Notes under the pieces: generated by a model
Databases searched by the model: none
What the model was told of the DNA's origin: nothing
What the model saw: the letters and a program-made list of their open reading frames with translations, nothing else
In this document: positions 1 to 9,807 of the stretch, piece after piece
How positions within the stretch are numbered: position 1 is the stretch's first letter
Layout of the letters: every line of letters starts with the position of its first letter
Program-made: the position numbers and the translations under genes
DNA from: Mesorhizobium sp.
GTDB lineage: Bacteria > Pseudomonadota > Alphaproteobacteria > Rhizobiales > Rhizobiaceae
Assembly: GCF_004962245.1 (NCBI RefSeq)
Contig: NZ_SUHQ01000006.1
Location: forward strand, 202,022 to 266,021
Reading direction: 5' to 3'
Length of the DNA: 64,000 bases

Positions 1-2
1 AT

Positions 3-158
3 TTTCGGCGCCTGGTCGAGCAACAGGAACTGGTCGAAGAGACCGGAGCGTTGACCGCCGACACCGGTGGTCGACCGGCCAAGCTGTTTCGCTTCCGGCA
101 CGGCGTTCTTGCCGAGCGCGCAACCTCTGGGACGAAATTACCCCTCTCGCGTGCTTGA
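3..158 (+). CDS. C-terminal end of a NrtR/NadQ-like Nudix-related regulator (partial)
   Basis: An open frame enters from the left edge and stops at TGA 156-158. It encodes about 51 residues containing [18 protein letters not shown] and similar. The 'GRPA-LFRFR' wing is typical of the winged-helix end of NrtR/NadQ (COG4111) NAD regulators, which often sit next to nadABC in alphaproteobacteria. The stop codon lies inside the predicted nadA promoter. The Nudix domain is outside the window, so the family call rests on the C-terminus plus context. Confidence 0.55.
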   Translation, partial: FRRLVEQQELVEETGALTADTGGRPAKLFRFRHGVLAERATSGTKLPLSRA

Positions 159-188
159 CATTCCTTATGCTCAAGGTAAGCATATGCT
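155..188 (+). promoter_or_regulatory. nadABC promoter with palindromic operator
   Basis: TTGACA at 155-160 is a good -35 element. Just downstream, TATGCT (166-171) and AGCATA (179-184) form an inverted repeat with a 7-base spacer. AGCATATGCT (179-188) is itself a perfect 10-base palindrome overlapping the expected -10 region. A repressor bound here would block polymerase. The adjacent NrtR/NadQ-like gene is the natural candidate; that link is inferred. Confidence 0.5.
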
Positions 189-228
189 CCAGTTATACTC
201 GTTTAGAGCATTATTCCCGGAGGCGAGA

Positions 229-1203
229 ATGGCAAATGGGCTGGTGCGGAGTTCCGCGCTCTACGATCGGGTGCGGCGGGTCATCCCGCCCGTCGAATGG
301 CCGGTGTTTGCCGACGACATCGACGCCATCCTTGATCTGAAGCGACAACAAAACGCCGTCATACTGGCGCACAATTACCAGACGCCGGAGATTTTTCACT
401 GCGTCGCAGACATTGTCGGCGACAGCCTGGCGCTGGCCCGCAAGGCGATGGCGGTCGAGGCGGATGTCATCGTGCTTGCCGGCGTGCACTTCATGGCCGA
501 GACCGCAAAACTGCTCAATCCGGAAAAGACGGTGCTCATCCCGGACCTGAAGGCGGGCTGCTCGCTGGCTGATTCCATCACCGCTGCCGATATCCGCCTG
601 CTGCGCCAACGATACCCCGGCGTGCCGGTCGTCACCTATGTCAACACGTCAGCGGAGGTGAAGGCCGAATCCGACATCTGCTGCACGTCCGGCAATGCAA
701 AGGCCGTCGTCGAATCTCTCGGCGTTCCTCGAGTGATCATGCTGCCCGATGAATACCTGGCCCGGAACATCGCCGCCCAGACGCACGTCGAGATCATCGC
801 CTGGAAGGGCCATTGCGAGGTGCATGAGCGGTTTACGCCTGAAGACATCAGACAATTGCGCGAGGATTATCCGGGGGTGACGGTGCTTGCCCATCCCGAA
901 TGCCCGCCCGACGTGGTCGCGCAGGCCGATTTTTCCGGCTCGACGGCCGCCATGTCCGATTATGTCGGAAGCCAAAAGCCGCCTCGCGTCGTTCTGATGA
1001 CGGAATGCTCGATGAGCGACAATGTCGCGGTGGAGCATCCCGAGGTCGAGTTCGTCCGGCCTTGCAATCTCTGCCCACATATGAAGCGGATAACGCTCGC
1101 CAACATCCGTTCAGCGCTTGAGCAGAACCGGCATGAGGTAAGGATCGAGCCCGGGATTTCAGGACGAGCACGGCTCGCGGTCGAACGGATGCTGGCCGTA
1201 TGA
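229..1203 (+). CDS. nadA: Quinolinate synthase NadA
   Basis: Condenses iminoaspartate with dihydroxyacetone phosphate to quinolinate in de novo NAD synthesis; a cytosolic [4Fe-4S] enzyme. The 324-residue product has the NadA signatures AHNYQ, AGCSLAD, the ICCTSGNA segment and the C-terminal [10 protein letters not shown], which supply the cluster cysteines. ATG 229 is chosen over the upstream in-frame ATG at 67 because GGAGG lies 219-223 at good spacing, and because the stretch before it contains the promoter and the preceding gene's stop. It overlaps nadB by four bases, indicating translational coupling. Confidence 0.96.
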   Translation: MANGLVRSSALYDRVRRVIPPVEWPVFADDIDAILDLKRQQNAVILAHNYQTPEIFHCVADIVGDSLALARKAMAVEADVIVLAGVHFMAETAKLLNPEKTVLIPDLKAGCSLADSITAADIRLLRQRYPGVPVVTYVNTSAEVKAESDICCTSGNAKAVVESLGVPRVIMLPDEYLARNIAAQTHVEIIAWKGHCEVHERFTPEDIRQLREDYPGVTVLAHPECPPDVVAQADFSGSTAAMSDYVGSQKPPRVVLMTECSMSDNVAVEHPEVEFVRPCNLCPHMKRITLANIRSALEQNRHEVRIEPGISGRARLAVERMLAV

Positions 1204-2732
1204 ATATGGAGATCCGCAACCTTGACGGCCGACCGGTTATCGTCGGCGGCGGCATCGCCGGGCTGATGACCGCGCTTCATTTGGCGCCCGAGCCGGCAGT
1301 CCTGTTGTCCAGAATGCCGCTTGGAGCAGACGCATCGAGCACATGGGCCCAGGGCGGGCTTGCCGCCAGCCTGGGCCTCGACGACGAACCGTTGCTCCAT
1401 CTAGCCGACACGCTCGCCGCCGGCGACGGACTTTGCGACGCAGACGTTGCGCGTCGCGTCGTGCAGGCGGCACCGGCTGCGATCGAAGAATTGGCGCGTC
1501 TTGGGGTCCGTTTCGATCGGACCCCAGCGGGAGCGCTGCTTCTCGGGCTGGAAGCCGCACACGGCCGGCGGCGTATCGTTCATGCCGGCGGCGACGGCAG
1601 TGGACGCGAGATCATGCGCGCGCTTGTCGCAGCAGTGCGATCCACTCCGTCGATTACGGTCATCGAGGGCGTGGAGGCGCGCCGTCTGGCGGTGGACGAC
1701 AATACGGTTGTCGGCGTCCTGGCTCGCTGCTCCGTTGGTCCGGTATTCTTCGTCACGGGACGGGTCGTTCTTGCCACCGGCGGGATTGGCGGACTGTTCC
1801 TCGACACCACCAACCCTTTGGGCAACTGCGGACAGGGTCTGGGGCTTGCGGCGCGTGCTGGTGCGGTCCTTGCTGACCTGGAATTCATCCAGTTCCATCC
1901 GACCGCACTTGATGGGGCGGATCGCCCCATGCCGCTGATCAGCGAAGCGGTTCGCGGCGAAGGCGCGACGATCGTCGACGAAACAGGCCAGCGCTTCCTC
2001 CAAGGCGTGCAAGGTGCGGAACTGGCGCCACGCGACGTCGTGGCGCGCGCCATCTGGAAACATCTTTCGAATGGCCACTGCGTCTTTCTCGATACGCGGG
2101 AAAAGCCCGGCCCGACATTCGCGCGGCAGTTTCCGACGATCGCGTCAGCATGCCGGGGCGCCGGCATCGATCCGGGGCACGACCTCATTCCCATACGACC
2201 CGCCCAGCACTATCACATGGGGGGCGTGGCCGTGGATGGAGCCGGCCGCACGTCGGTTTCGGGACTTTGGGCTTGCGGTGAAGTCGCTTCGACTGGGCTG
2301 CACGGCGCTAACAGGCTTGCCAGCAACTCGCTGACCGAGGCGATCGTGTGCGCGCTCTGGGTCGCCGAGAGCGCGGCGGGTTCGCCTGGCGGCCGACAAA
2401 AACCAGCGATTGCCAGCGATCAGGATTCGCCTGATGATCCAATGCCTGTGCGCGCCCTCCTGTCGGGCGCGCTAGGCCTCGCGCGCGACGGCGAAGGCCT
2501 GAAAGCCGCTATACGCGCATTGCTGCCGCTTGCCGCGACATCAGACCCAGCGGCCGTCGGACTGATGATCGCAATTGCTGCCTTCCTGCGCCAGGAAAGT
2601 CGCGGTGCTCACTACCGGACGGACTTTCCGCACCGTGCGGCCGTTGCCCGTCGTTTCGAGTTCACCCTCAAAGCCGCCTTGGCGACAGCCCAGGAACTCG
2701 CAGGCTCGCCAGCACTTGAAGAGGCGATATGA
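1200..2732 (+). CDS. nadB: L-aspartate oxidase NadB
   Basis: FAD enzyme that oxidises L-aspartate to iminoaspartate, the substrate of NadA. The 510-residue product starts with a Rossmann FAD motif (IVGGGIAGL, about residues 15-23), followed by [12 protein letters not shown], the [10 protein letters not shown] segment, HPTALDG and HMGGVAVD, all typical of the succinate dehydrogenase/NadB flavoprotein family. The start ATG overlaps the nadA stop (ATGA), and the end overlaps nadC, so the three genes form one tightly coupled operon. Length is normal for rhizobial NadB. Confidence 0.96.
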   Translation: MNMEIRNLDGRPVIVGGGIAGLMTALHLAPEPAVLLSRMPLGADASSTWAQGGLAASLGLDDEPLLHLADTLAAGDGLCDADVARRVVQAAPAAIEELARLGVRFDRTPAGALLLGLEAAHGRRRIVHAGGDGSGREIMRALVAAVRSTPSITVIEGVEARRLAVDDNTVVGVLARCSVGPVFFVTGRVVLATGGIGGLFLDTTNPLGNCGQGLGLAARAGAVLADLEFIQFHPTALDGADRPMPLISEAVRGEGATIVDETGQRFLQGVQGAELAPRDVVARAIWKHLSNGHCVFLDTREKPGPTFARQFPTIASACRGAGIDPGHDLIPIRPAQHYHMGGVAVDGAGRTSVSGLWACGEVASTGLHGANRLASNSLTEAIVCALWVAESAAGSPGGRQKPAIASDQDSPDDPMPVRALLSGALGLARDGEGLKAAIRALLPLAATSDPAAVGLMIAIAAFLRQESRGAHYRTDFPHRAAVARRFEFTLKAALATAQELAGSPALEEAI

Positions 2733-3595
2733 TGAACTTCTCGCCGCTTCCCGCCATCATGCTTGAGCCCACAGTCAGGGCCGCACTTCTGGAAGATCTC
2801 GGCCGGGCTGGTGATCTGACGACTGATGCCATCGTGCCGATAGGTCATCGTGCGACGACCGTTCTGGTTGCGCGCCAGAGCGGAGTTATCGCCGGGCTCG
2901 ATCTGGCGATGCTCGCATTCCGGCTTGTCGACCAGGACCTCGAAATGGTGGTGGAGCGGGCAGACGGCAGCCATGTCGGGCAGGGCGAGATCATTGCGTC
3001 GGTAAGCGGCCCGGCCCGCGCCATGCTCACTGCTGAACGGACAGCACTCAATTTTCTGTGCCATCTGAGCGGCATAGCCACCGCGACCGCTTCGATAGTC
3101 GCCGCGGTTCGCGGGCATGATCAAAAGATCGTCTGCACACGCAAGACGACGCCCGGTTTGCGAACGCTAGAAAAATATGCCGTGCGAGCCGGCGGCGGCT
3201 CCAATCACCGTTTCGGCCTCGACGATGCGATCCTCATCAAAGACAACCACATCGCCATTGCCGGCGGAATTCGCCCTGCCATCGAGCGGGCGCGGGCCGG
3301 TGCCGGTCATCTGGTCAAGCTCGAAGTCGAAGTCGACACGCTGGCCCAGCTTGAGGAGGCCTTGGCCCTCGCCCCCGACGCTGTCTTGCTCGACAACATG
3401 TCGGTCGACGATCTGCGGCAAGCGGTGGCGATGGTTTCCGGTCGTGCGATCACCGAGGCATCCGGCAGGATCACGCTGGATACGGCTGCCGAGATTGCCG
3501 CGACGGGCGTCGATCTGATTTCAGTCGGTTGGCTGACGCACAGCGCACCGATCCTGGACATCGGCCTCGATTATCCGCACGCCTCCGGCGAGTAA
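2729..3595 (+). CDS. nadC: Nicotinate-nucleotide pyrophosphorylase NadC
   Basis: Quinolinate phosphoribosyltransferase: converts quinolinate and PRPP to nicotinate mononucleotide, CO2 and PPi. The 288-residue protein has RTALNFLCHLSGIAT, CTRKTTPGLR, the HRFGLDDAILIKDNH motif, EVEVDT and LLDNM, i.e. the substrate-binding basic residues and acidic barrel residues of the family. It starts inside the end of nadB (ATGATG at 2729) and is the last gene of the operon; the next 226 bases (3596-3821) hold nothing I recognise. Confidence 0.96.
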   Translation: MMNFSPLPAIMLEPTVRAALLEDLGRAGDLTTDAIVPIGHRATTVLVARQSGVIAGLDLAMLAFRLVDQDLEMVVERADGSHVGQGEIIASVSGPARAMLTAERTALNFLCHLSGIATATASIVAAVRGHDQKIVCTRKTTPGLRTLEKYAVRAGGGSNHRFGLDDAILIKDNHIAIAGGIRPAIERARAGAGHLVKLEVEVDTLAQLEEALALAPDAVLLDNMSVDDLRQAVAMVSGRAITEASGRITLDTAAEIAATGVDLISVGWLTHSAPILDIGLDYPHASGE

Positions 3596-3821
3596 CTTGC
3601 TCTACGCAGGGCGAGTTCTTCCCGCCCGGCTGGTGTTGCCGACTGATCACCACGCAGAAAAAAGCCGTCCGCAAACGCGGGGTATTCCCAGGTTTTGCGG
3701 TACCTGGAGGTTGTGTGTGGCGAAGACGACATGATGTCGGGTCGTCAAGCCTGACGCGAATCTTTGCACTACTCGCCACCCGCTTCATGGGCGCAAGAAT
3801 CCCAATCTGGAACTTAGCTTA

Positions 3822-4530
3822 TCAGCAAACCGTGCGAAAACGCTCGACGCAGCGGTCGAGCACCTCCCCAGGGTCGCGCTTCCACCAGTCGCCGGCCGAG
3901 AATATCTCCACCTCGCAGGGTCCGGCATAGCCGGTCGCTTCCACGGCTGCGCGGATCGCCTTTAGATCCGCCAAGCCGTCACCCATCTTGCCGCGATCGA
4001 GCAGGACATCGCGCGTCGACGCGAGCCAGTCGCAGAGGTGATAGCCGAGGATGCGCGCCTGCCCTGCGCGACGCAGTTCCGCAGCCAGCGACGTGTCCCA
4101 CCAGACATGATAAACGTCGATGGCAAGCCCGACATTGTCATGACCGATCGCGCTGCAAAGACCTACCGCATCGCGCGCCGTGACGAGGCACGACCTGTCG
4201 CCGCCATAGACCGGGTGCAGCGGTTCCAACGCGAGGCTCACACCGCGTTCGGCCGCATAGGGCGCGGCATCCGCGACGCGGTCGGCGACCAGTTTCAGAC
4301 TTTCCGAAACGCCAAGTGTGTTCGGCTCAACGCCGCCGACGACGATAGTGAGCACCGGCGCATCGAGGCCAGCGGCCATGTCGATCGAGATGCGGAAATC
4401 GTCCATAATGGCGGCGCGGGATGGCAGCGCGAGCGGGCCAACAAGGAACGGGGTACGGCAAGCCCCACGACTCTCAGGCCCGCCGCCCGGACGCGCTCAC
4501 CGATCTCGACCGCACGCTCACCGATCTCGC
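3822..4530 (-). pseudogene. Sugar phosphate isomerase/epimerase (TIM barrel), 5'-truncated and frameshifted
   Basis: The intact frame from ATG 4406 gives 194 residues of the C-terminal part of an AP-endonuclease-2-like barrel (LTIVVGG, LALEPLHP, LAIDVYHVWWD, GYHLCDW, CEVEIFSAGDWWKRDP). Homology continues upstream: the same strand reads VGPLALPSRAAIMDD without a start. After a one-base slip in a C-run near 4451 it reads EIGERVRAAGLRVVGLAVP up to about 4530, where it ends abruptly against a TetR fragment. About 40 N-terminal residues and the start are missing. Not expected to be functional. Confidence 0.75.
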
Positions 4531-4836
4531 GAGAACCTTCATCGGGCCAAGCATCTGAAGAAGTCGGAGATCATCGAGGTCGTCAGCCGAAAGTTCGTCA
4601 ACATGGGCAGCGACTTGCTCGACTGCGGCGCTGCCGCCGGCGTCTTCCGTCCCGGAATAGACGCCGTGCAGCTCAACATCACGATCGCTGCGATCGGTTA
4701 CTACTATCTGACCAATCGCTTCACCGGTTCGATCATTTTCGAGCGCGACCTCATGGGGAAAGAGGCACTGGCCGAGCGCCTCTCCTTCAACACCGAGACC
4801 ATCATCAGGCTGGTGTGTGTCCAGACGGCCCGCTGA
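4531..4836 (+). pseudogene. TetR-family regulator, C-terminal remnant
   Basis: From about 4531 the plus strand encodes roughly 100 residues (ENLHRAKHLKKS, VNMGSDLLDCGAAAGVFRPG, YYYLTNRFTGSIIFERDL) that look like the C-terminal ligand domain of RutR/TetR regulators. The N-terminal helix-turn-helix half is absent, and the frame runs back into antisense of the neighbouring isomerase remnant. No start codon or ribosome site fits. Gene order suggests the regulator was once divergent from the isomerase and that one deletion removed both 5' ends. Confidence 0.7.
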
Positions 4837-5320
4837 AGTTCAGTTTACCTAGCTCCATCCTTCGATTGTCAAATTGACCCTGATGCAATGACGCAAACCT
4901 TGGCCGTGCCGACGCACGAACAGGAGCAAGATCAGAAGAAGCAACGGGCACATGATCGTCCTGCCCCGGATCGGTTTCCTGCGGGAAACAATTGATCTGG
5001 GGTCATGGATGCAACGAAGCCAACTTATCAACTTTATAAAGAAATCGCCACAAGCCATTGATACTGCAAATTTTACAGACTCGGACGGCATTCATGCATT
5101 CTCGTGCTCAGCGACGAACCCAGTGGCGGGGACTCGGTTGAGCCATGTTCTCTTCGTCACTTGCAGCAGATCGGCAACTGGCCGTCAAAATCCATTTCGA
5201 CCACCCAGCCTGCGCACATGCTATGCATCCGGCTTCTGGCTCGGCAAATCGGGCGCATCGTGCGTCAGCTGCACGAGCTTGGCCATTATGCCGGGTTGCG
5301 AATTATGCCGCGCCGATCCG
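4837..5320. other. Intergenic, no supported gene
   Basis: About 480 bases between the TetR remnant and the dehalogenase. Composition is less GC-rich than the flanks in the first half. Short open frames exist on both strands but none has a ribosome site, recognisable motifs or neighbour coupling. Confidence 0.5.
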
Positions 5321-6058
5321 CTACAACCGAAGCCATTCAGCCAACTCAATGAAGTCCCCCGCCACCAGGTCCCAGTCCCCGTCGGCGTGCAAGTCCGTGG
5401 TCTGCCCTGCGCCATGCTCGGTTGGACGTGGAACAAAGGCTGTTCGCAGTCCACACGCCCGCGCGGCTGCCAGGTCTCCATTGTGCGCGGCCACAAGACA
5501 AATCTCATCCGGCTTCATTGCCAGAACGTCAGCGGTGCGAAGATAGGCTTCCGGCATCGGCTTGTACGCTTGCACGACCTCTGCGCCGAGGATTGCATCC
5601 CAGGGGATGCCACTGCGCTTCGCGATGTCGAGCATGAGGATGATGTTGCCGTTCGAGAGCGGTGCGATGATGTATCGGGCCTTCAGTCGTGTGAGGCCGA
5701 CCACCACGTCCGGCCAGGGCTCCAATCGGTGCCAGGCCAAGTTCAGTTCATCCAGCTCCGAGGCCGGCACAGAAGCCGGGTCGATCCCGAATTCCGGTAG
5801 GACTGCTTCCAGATTTTCCCGGTGCAGCACGTCGAGCCTAGTGAACGGCCGCCGGCCGCTGCGAACCTCCTCCATCACCGGGGAGTAACGGCGGCGCCAC
5901 GCATCGGCAAAAGCAGTGGGGGCGAAGCCGATGGGAATGACCGTTCCCGCACCATGCCGTTTCAGGAACGGGTCTGCTTCACGGGCCACGCCACTGCGCC
6001 AGTCGACGACGGTGCCGAAGACGTCGAACACCAGGGCACGCACACCATCCAGCGCCAT
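5321..6058 (-). CDS. Haloacid dehalogenase, type II (HAD superfamily)
   Basis: A 245-residue HAD hydrolase resembling (S)-2-haloacid dehalogenases, which hydrolyse 2-haloalkanoates to 2-hydroxyacids. Motif I is FDVFGTVVDW with the nucleophilic Asp near residue 12. PLSNGN supplies motif II, YKPMPEAYL the motif III lysine, and AAHNGDLAAARACG the final acidic loop. ATG 6058 is preferred over the in-frame codon at 6091 because AAGGAG lies about eight bases upstream. The true substrate cannot be told from sequence; some relatives act on other small acids or phosphates. Confidence 0.85.
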   Translation of the reverse strand: MALDGVRALVFDVFGTVVDWRSGVAREADPFLKRHGAGTVIPIGFAPTAFADAWRRRYSPVMEEVRSGRRPFTRLDVLHRENLEAVLPEFGIDPASVPASELDELNLAWHRLEPWPDVVVGLTRLKARYIIAPLSNGNIILMLDIAKRSGIPWDAILGAEVVQAYKPMPEAYLRTADVLAMKPDEICLVAAHNGDLAAARACGLRTAFVPRPTEHGAGQTTDLHADGDWDLVAGDFIELAEWLRL

Positions 6059-6458
6059 TACGCTCGGCTCCTTGACGTCAGGCAGTCCCAAAATCGATGA
6101 TTAACGACCTCGGGTGAACGGAGAAAACTGTCAACGGTCATTATCGCCCATTCATCGCCGAATTCGATCGGAAACTGTCGCGATCAATATTGGCAACGAG
6201 AAGGCAAAAAACCAAGTAAATCAACGGCCTTTGGACACGACAGCAGGCCCGAAGGATGTTGAAAAACAGGCAAAGTCCGGCGGTTAGGGATCGGTGGGAC
6301 TGCGCAGCGTTCAAATCTGTTCCAATGTTTTTGTCCCACGAGGATCTGTCGCAGCTCTATGCAGGTGACCTGATAGAACTCACCACCCCATTTCGGACAC
6401 TGGCTCAACTCCACCTCGCAGGGAGAAAACACGGCTGAGTTCCAGCTGCTAGGCATTG
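6059..6458. other. Intergenic, no supported gene
   Basis: About 400 bases between two minus-strand genes. Open frames cross it but show no start signal or family motif. It must hold the upstream region of the dehalogenase gene; no operator stands out. Confidence 0.45.
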
Positions 6459-7091
6459 CTAAAGCACAGCCGCCATGAACACCGTATACTGCGGCAGGCT
6501 CGCATGCTGCACTGCCCTGAAACCGAGTGTCCGGTAAAAGGCCTGCGCACCGAGGTTCTTCGGGCTTACATGCAGGTGCATGCCCTGCGCGCCCGCCTCG
6601 CGAAGCTTTGTCATCAGGTATCGCATGCCTCGGCGTCCGATCCCCTTGCCTCTGGCTTCCTGCAGAAGATCGATATGGCCGTGCGCCGGCCATTCATGCA
6701 GCGCCTCGGGATAAATGAACTCCGGATGATGGATGGCCCGCCGCGCCCAGTCGCTGCCCCGCCACCGGCTCTCGTCCGGCCCCGGATCGGCGAGCTGTGC
6801 CGCCAGCGGCGGAAACCATTCACGCCCCGCCCGTTCATAGAAGGCAGCGCTGTCGGGCGTGCCCAATATGTAGCCGCACACGCCGTTGGGACCTTCGACC
6901 ACGAAGGCGAAGTCCGGCTCCAGCACCTGGTACGGCACCGAATAGATCAGGCCAAGAAGATCGGGATCGTCTTCCCGCGCCGTTGCATCCTGGCCGGAGT
7001 CTCCGGTTCTCAGGGATATGAGGTTGAGCGCCGGATGGTCCTCTCGCAGCGCCCGGCGCAGCACATATCCGCCTCCGAATTCAAGCTCCAT
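6459..7091 (-). CDS. GNAT-family N-acetyltransferase
   Basis: Acetyl-CoA-dependent acetyltransferase of unknown substrate, 210 residues from ATG 7091 (MELEF). The C-terminal half holds HIDLLQEARGKGIGRRGMRYL, a classic GNAT motif A (Q/RxxGxG/A), and LHVSPKNLGAQAFYRTLGF, motif B. The upstream 21 in-frame codons are left out because they are low-complexity and overlap another frame that ends one base before this ATG. No strong Shine-Dalgarno is visible, so translation may be coupled to that upstream frame. Confidence 0.8.
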   Translation of the reverse strand: MELEFGGGYVLRRALREDHPALNLISLRTGDSGQDATAREDDPDLLGLIYSVPYQVLEPDFAFVVEGPNGVCGYILGTPDSAAFYERAGREWFPPLAAQLADPGPDESRWRGSDWARRAIHHPEFIYPEALHEWPAHGHIDLLQEARGKGIGRRGMRYLMTKLREAGAQGMHLHVSPKNLGAQAFYRTLGFRAVQHASLPQYTVFMAAVL

Positions 7092-7092
7092 G

Positions 7093-7304
7093 TCAGTAGC
7101 GCCCGTTGCCGTCGTCCTCGCCGAGGCGGTCGATGATCGGCGCGGCATCACCATCGACGTTTACCAGAACGCCAATACGCAGGCATGGAAGCCGCAACCC
7201 AAGATCTCGTCAAGGCTGGCGCCGGCGCATATGGGGACCTCTGGGCGGCTAGGCTGGTCAAACCATCCCATTTGCACGGCGTTGCCGCAGATCACCGCAC
7301 TCAT
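7093..7304 (-). pseudogene. Small unrecognised gene broken by a one-base slip
   Basis: From ATG 7304 the frame reads MSAVICGNAVQMGWFDQ and on to LDEILGCGFHACVLAFW, then stops. Adding one G in the GG run near 7165 would continue it as VNVDGDAAPIIDRLGEDDG to TGA 7095-7093, one base before the acetyltransferase ATG. The join gives about 70 residues and tight spacing to the next gene, which argues for a real small gene with a frameshift or a sequencing indel. I do not recognise the family. Confidence 0.35.
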
Positions 7305-7407
7305 GGCGAATCTAAAGACCGAAACAAGGAGGGATCCTTAACGATCGCCAGTCCATTCGCGTCCTCCTTGACGGTCGCGGTTGAGTTGGCTCGATTGGCT
7401 GCATCGA

Positions 7408-7448
7408 CAAAAAAGAAGCCCGCTGCCGGAGGGAGTGGGCAGCGGGCT
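7408..7448 (-). terminator. Rho-independent terminator (minus strand)
   Basis: AGCCCGCTGCC (7417-7427) pairs perfectly with GGCAGCGGGCT (7438-7448) across a 10-base loop. On the minus strand the hairpin is followed by TTCTTTTTTG, a good U-run. It would end a minus-strand transcript arriving from above 7448, where I find no convincing gene. Confidence 0.7.
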
Positions 7449-7975
7449 CAGCACCACGATGGATCAGGGAGGAGGGATCCATCGCTCGCCCATGCCAGGG
7501 GAAAGCATGGGGTATATGATAAATAGGAAGATGATCCTAGCAATCAAGAGCAACAAGACCGGCTTTTGAGACGCCTCGCGCAGTTCGATCCAATGGAACT
7601 CGCGCTGGCCTTTTTTGCAGATCCAAAAAGCGGGCTGTCATCTCTCGGAGACTGCCGTGATTGAAGGGTTGACGGCAACCGCCGTCATAGCGCCGCCATA
7701 TAAATCGATCCGCCTCAACGCGAAGATTTCAGCGAACGGCCCGACGCCGGACGACCAAGCCTCGAGTGGCATGCGTTTTCGCTCCGCCCGCACCAGGATA
7801 CCGGCGGCCGGGTTAACGAACGTCAAGGTGCGTGCCAGCAAATAGCATAACAGTTGGCAGCCCTCGACAGGCCGTCCGGCCGACGTCTAGGTAGTTTCCC
7901 GTAGGGACATAACCGAATTTCGCGAGCCGCCGATCCGCGCGATTGCTGTGTCACGGATCAACCGGGAAAACAGCC
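7449..7975. other. Intergenic, no supported gene
   Basis: About 530 bases. Overlapping short frames at 7615-7845 (+) and 7638-7841 (-) have no ribosome sites. A hydrophobic minus-strand segment near 7520-7560 (KPVLLLLIARIIFLFIIP) has no start codon. The upstream region of the FixK-like gene lies at the right end; no FNR box is seen there. Confidence 0.4.
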
Positions 7976-8623
7976 ATGCACGCCTACACGACCTCAAGGA
8001 TTGCCCTGCCCTCGCATGCCCCCCAGCCGAGCCTGCCGGCGGCATTCGACACCGCACCGCTGCAACCGGTCAGCTTCTTTCCCGCCGGTGCCGAAATCTA
8101 TGCCCAGGGCGAAAAGGCCGGCGCCTTCTACCAGGTCGAGTTCGGCGCCGTCCGCGTCTACCGCCTGCTTGCCGACGGCCGCCGGCAGATAAGCGCCTTC
8201 CACCTGGCTGGAGAGACCTTCGGCTTCGAGGCCGACACCACGCATCATTTCTTCGCCGAAGCGATCAATGCCACCGGTGTGCGCGTCTTCCGCTTCGCCG
8301 CCGGGGCTGACATGTCCCATCAGTTGCTGCCCTTGGCGCTCAAGGGACTGACAAGGGCTCAGGAACACCTCCTGGTGCTCGGTCGCCAGAACGCCATCGA
8401 ACGCATCGCCGCGTTCCTGGTCGACATGGCGGAGCGCCAGGGTGGATTGCGGCAGGTCGAACTGCCGATGTCGCGCATGGATATCGGCGACTATCTCGGC
8501 CTCACCATCGAGACCGTATCGCGGGTCTTCACCCGGCTGAAGGACAAAGGCGTCATCCGCCTGCTCAACCTGCGCAGCATCGAAATCGTCAAGCACGACG
8601 CGCTTCGCAATATGAGCGAATGA
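7976..8623 (+). CDS. Crp/Fnr-family regulator, FixK-like
   Basis: 215 residues: N-terminal cyclic-nucleotide-binding-like barrel (PAGAEIYAQGEKAGAFYQVEFGAVRVYRLL, GRRQISAFHLAGE) and C-terminal winged helix (MDIGDYLGLTIETVSRVFTRLKDKGVI). The recognition helix with E..SR is the FNR/FixK type that reads TTGAT-N4-ATCAA. There is no cysteine in the protein, so it cannot bind the FNR [4Fe-4S] cluster and is better called FixK-like. ATG 7976 is chosen over an upstream GTG/ATG frame because homology begins there. A perfect target box occurs at 34856 before a cytochrome c gene. Confidence 0.85.
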   Translation: MHAYTTSRIALPSHAPQPSLPAAFDTAPLQPVSFFPAGAEIYAQGEKAGAFYQVEFGAVRVYRLLADGRRQISAFHLAGETFGFEADTTHHFFAEAINATGVRVFRFAAGADMSHQLLPLALKGLTRAQEHLLVLGRQNAIERIAAFLVDMAERQGGLRQVELPMSRMDIGDYLGLTIETVSRVFTRLKDKGVIRLLNLRSIEIVKHDALRNMSE

Positions 8624-8725
8624 CGGAACTTCGCCCGATCTCCCGAATGCGGCAGGCCGGAAACGGCCACGCTCGCCTTCACCAGTCCACCCAGTAATTG
8701 CGGACCTCAGGATTACAGGCAAAGC

Positions 8726-9253
8726 ATGACTACGAACAGCAAGTCAACTCTTACCACGCGCACTGGATTTCGCTTCGACGTGCGCAGCGCACGCCCCGAG
8801 GATGAGCCAACTTTGGCGGAGTTCTTCACCCATGTGACGCCGGACGATCTGCGATTTCGCTTTCTCGGCGGAGTGAAGGCGGTCTCGCATGAGCGGCTCG
8901 TCGCAATGACGCGTTCCGATGATGCCGGGATACACAACTTCCTTGCCTTTTCGGCCGACGGATTGCTGATCGCCGTTGCGACACTGGCATGCGATCAGCC
9001 TCGTCAGCACGGAGAAGTCGCGATCTGCACGCGCGCAGATCACAAGCACCTGGGAGTCAGCTGGGAGTTGCTCGCCTACATAGCGAGATATGCCGAAGGG
9101 CTGGGCCTCGATACAATCGAGTCGATCGAGAATCGCGAAAACCGTGAGGCCATTGAGCTCGAACGCGATATGGGATTCGTAGTGACAACCTATCCTGACG
9201 ATCCGACACTTGTTCTGGTTCGACGGCAGCTAGGACGCAAAGCACCGGACTAG
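8726..9253 (+). CDS. GNAT-family acetyltransferase (Pat-like domain)
   Basis: 175 residues resembling the stand-alone or C-terminal GNAT domain of protein acetyltransferases linked to acyl-CoA synthetases: VRSARPEDEPTLAEFFTHVTPDDLRFRFLGG at the start, then EVAICTRADHKHLGVSWELL (acetyl-CoA loop) and ENRENREAIELERDMGFV. Rhizobial genomes often place such genes beside FixK-like regulators and microoxic genes. The substrate is unknown. The acetyl-CoA loop here (HKHLGVSWEL) is a weak form of the Q/RxxGxG/A motif. Confidence 0.75.
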   Translation: MTTNSKSTLTTRTGFRFDVRSARPEDEPTLAEFFTHVTPDDLRFRFLGGVKAVSHERLVAMTRSDDAGIHNFLAFSADGLLIAVATLACDQPRQHGEVAICTRADHKHLGVSWELLAYIARYAEGLGLDTIESIENRENREAIELERDMGFVVTTYPDDPTLVLVRRQLGRKAPD

Positions 9254-9402
9254 CTGCCAAGGATCGCCCGCCTCGGCTTGGTCACCAATCGCTCCTTGAG
9301 GATGTCCATGAGGCTGACCGCGCCCGACCGCTGCCGGCACTCAGATCACGAATGCGCCAAGCACCGGCATGATGGCCAGAAGTCCCATTAGGCAGGTCCC
9401 AA

Positions 9403-9807
9403 ATGCTCGAGTACAAAGTCGAAGCAAAACGAATTAACGCGCAGGGCAGCGTCGCAACGGCCAAGGGCGCCGAGATCGTGCTCGATACCAGCCTTGGAGG
9501 GCGCCTCGACGCGTTCAATCCGGCCGAATTGCTGCTGGCCGCTGTTGCGGCCTGCATGATCAAGGGCATCGAGCGGGTTACGCCGATGCTGAAGTTCGAA
9601 CTTCATGGCGTCGAGGTCAAACTGCATGCCGTTCGGCAGGACAGTCCGCCGAAGATCATTTCGATCGAGTACGCACTGACGATCGACACCGACGAAACCG
9701 ACCAGCGTCTCGAGCTTCTGCACAAGAACGTCCGCAAATACGGCACGATCTCCAACACTGTTGCGATGGCCACGAAACTCGAAGGCACGATCAGAAGAAG
9801 GGCATGA
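9403..9807 (+). CDS. OsmC family protein
   Basis: 134 residues with the OsmC/Ohr fold pattern: basic N-terminal strand, GGRLDAFNPAELLLAAVAACMIKGIERV helix with the first reactive cysteine (AAC) and a C-terminal KYGTISNTV helix. The second cysteine of peroxide-reducing Ohr/OsmC proteins is replaced (position of CP in Ohr reads GT-IS), so thiol peroxidase activity is doubtful. Standalone gene; role probably in redox or lipid-peroxide stress, by family only. Confidence 0.8.
   Translation: MLEYKVEAKRINAQGSVATAKGAEIVLDTSLGGRLDAFNPAELLLAAVAACMIKGIERVTPMLKFELHGVEVKLHAVRQDSPPKIISIEYALTIDTDETDQRLELLHKNVRKYGTISNTVAMATKLEGTIRRRA

Noticed and set aside
7615..7845. Two overlapping short frames (76 codons plus, 67 codons minus)
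   Set aside because: Neither has a ribosome site, known motif or coupled neighbour, although a minus-strand terminator lies downstream of the minus frame.
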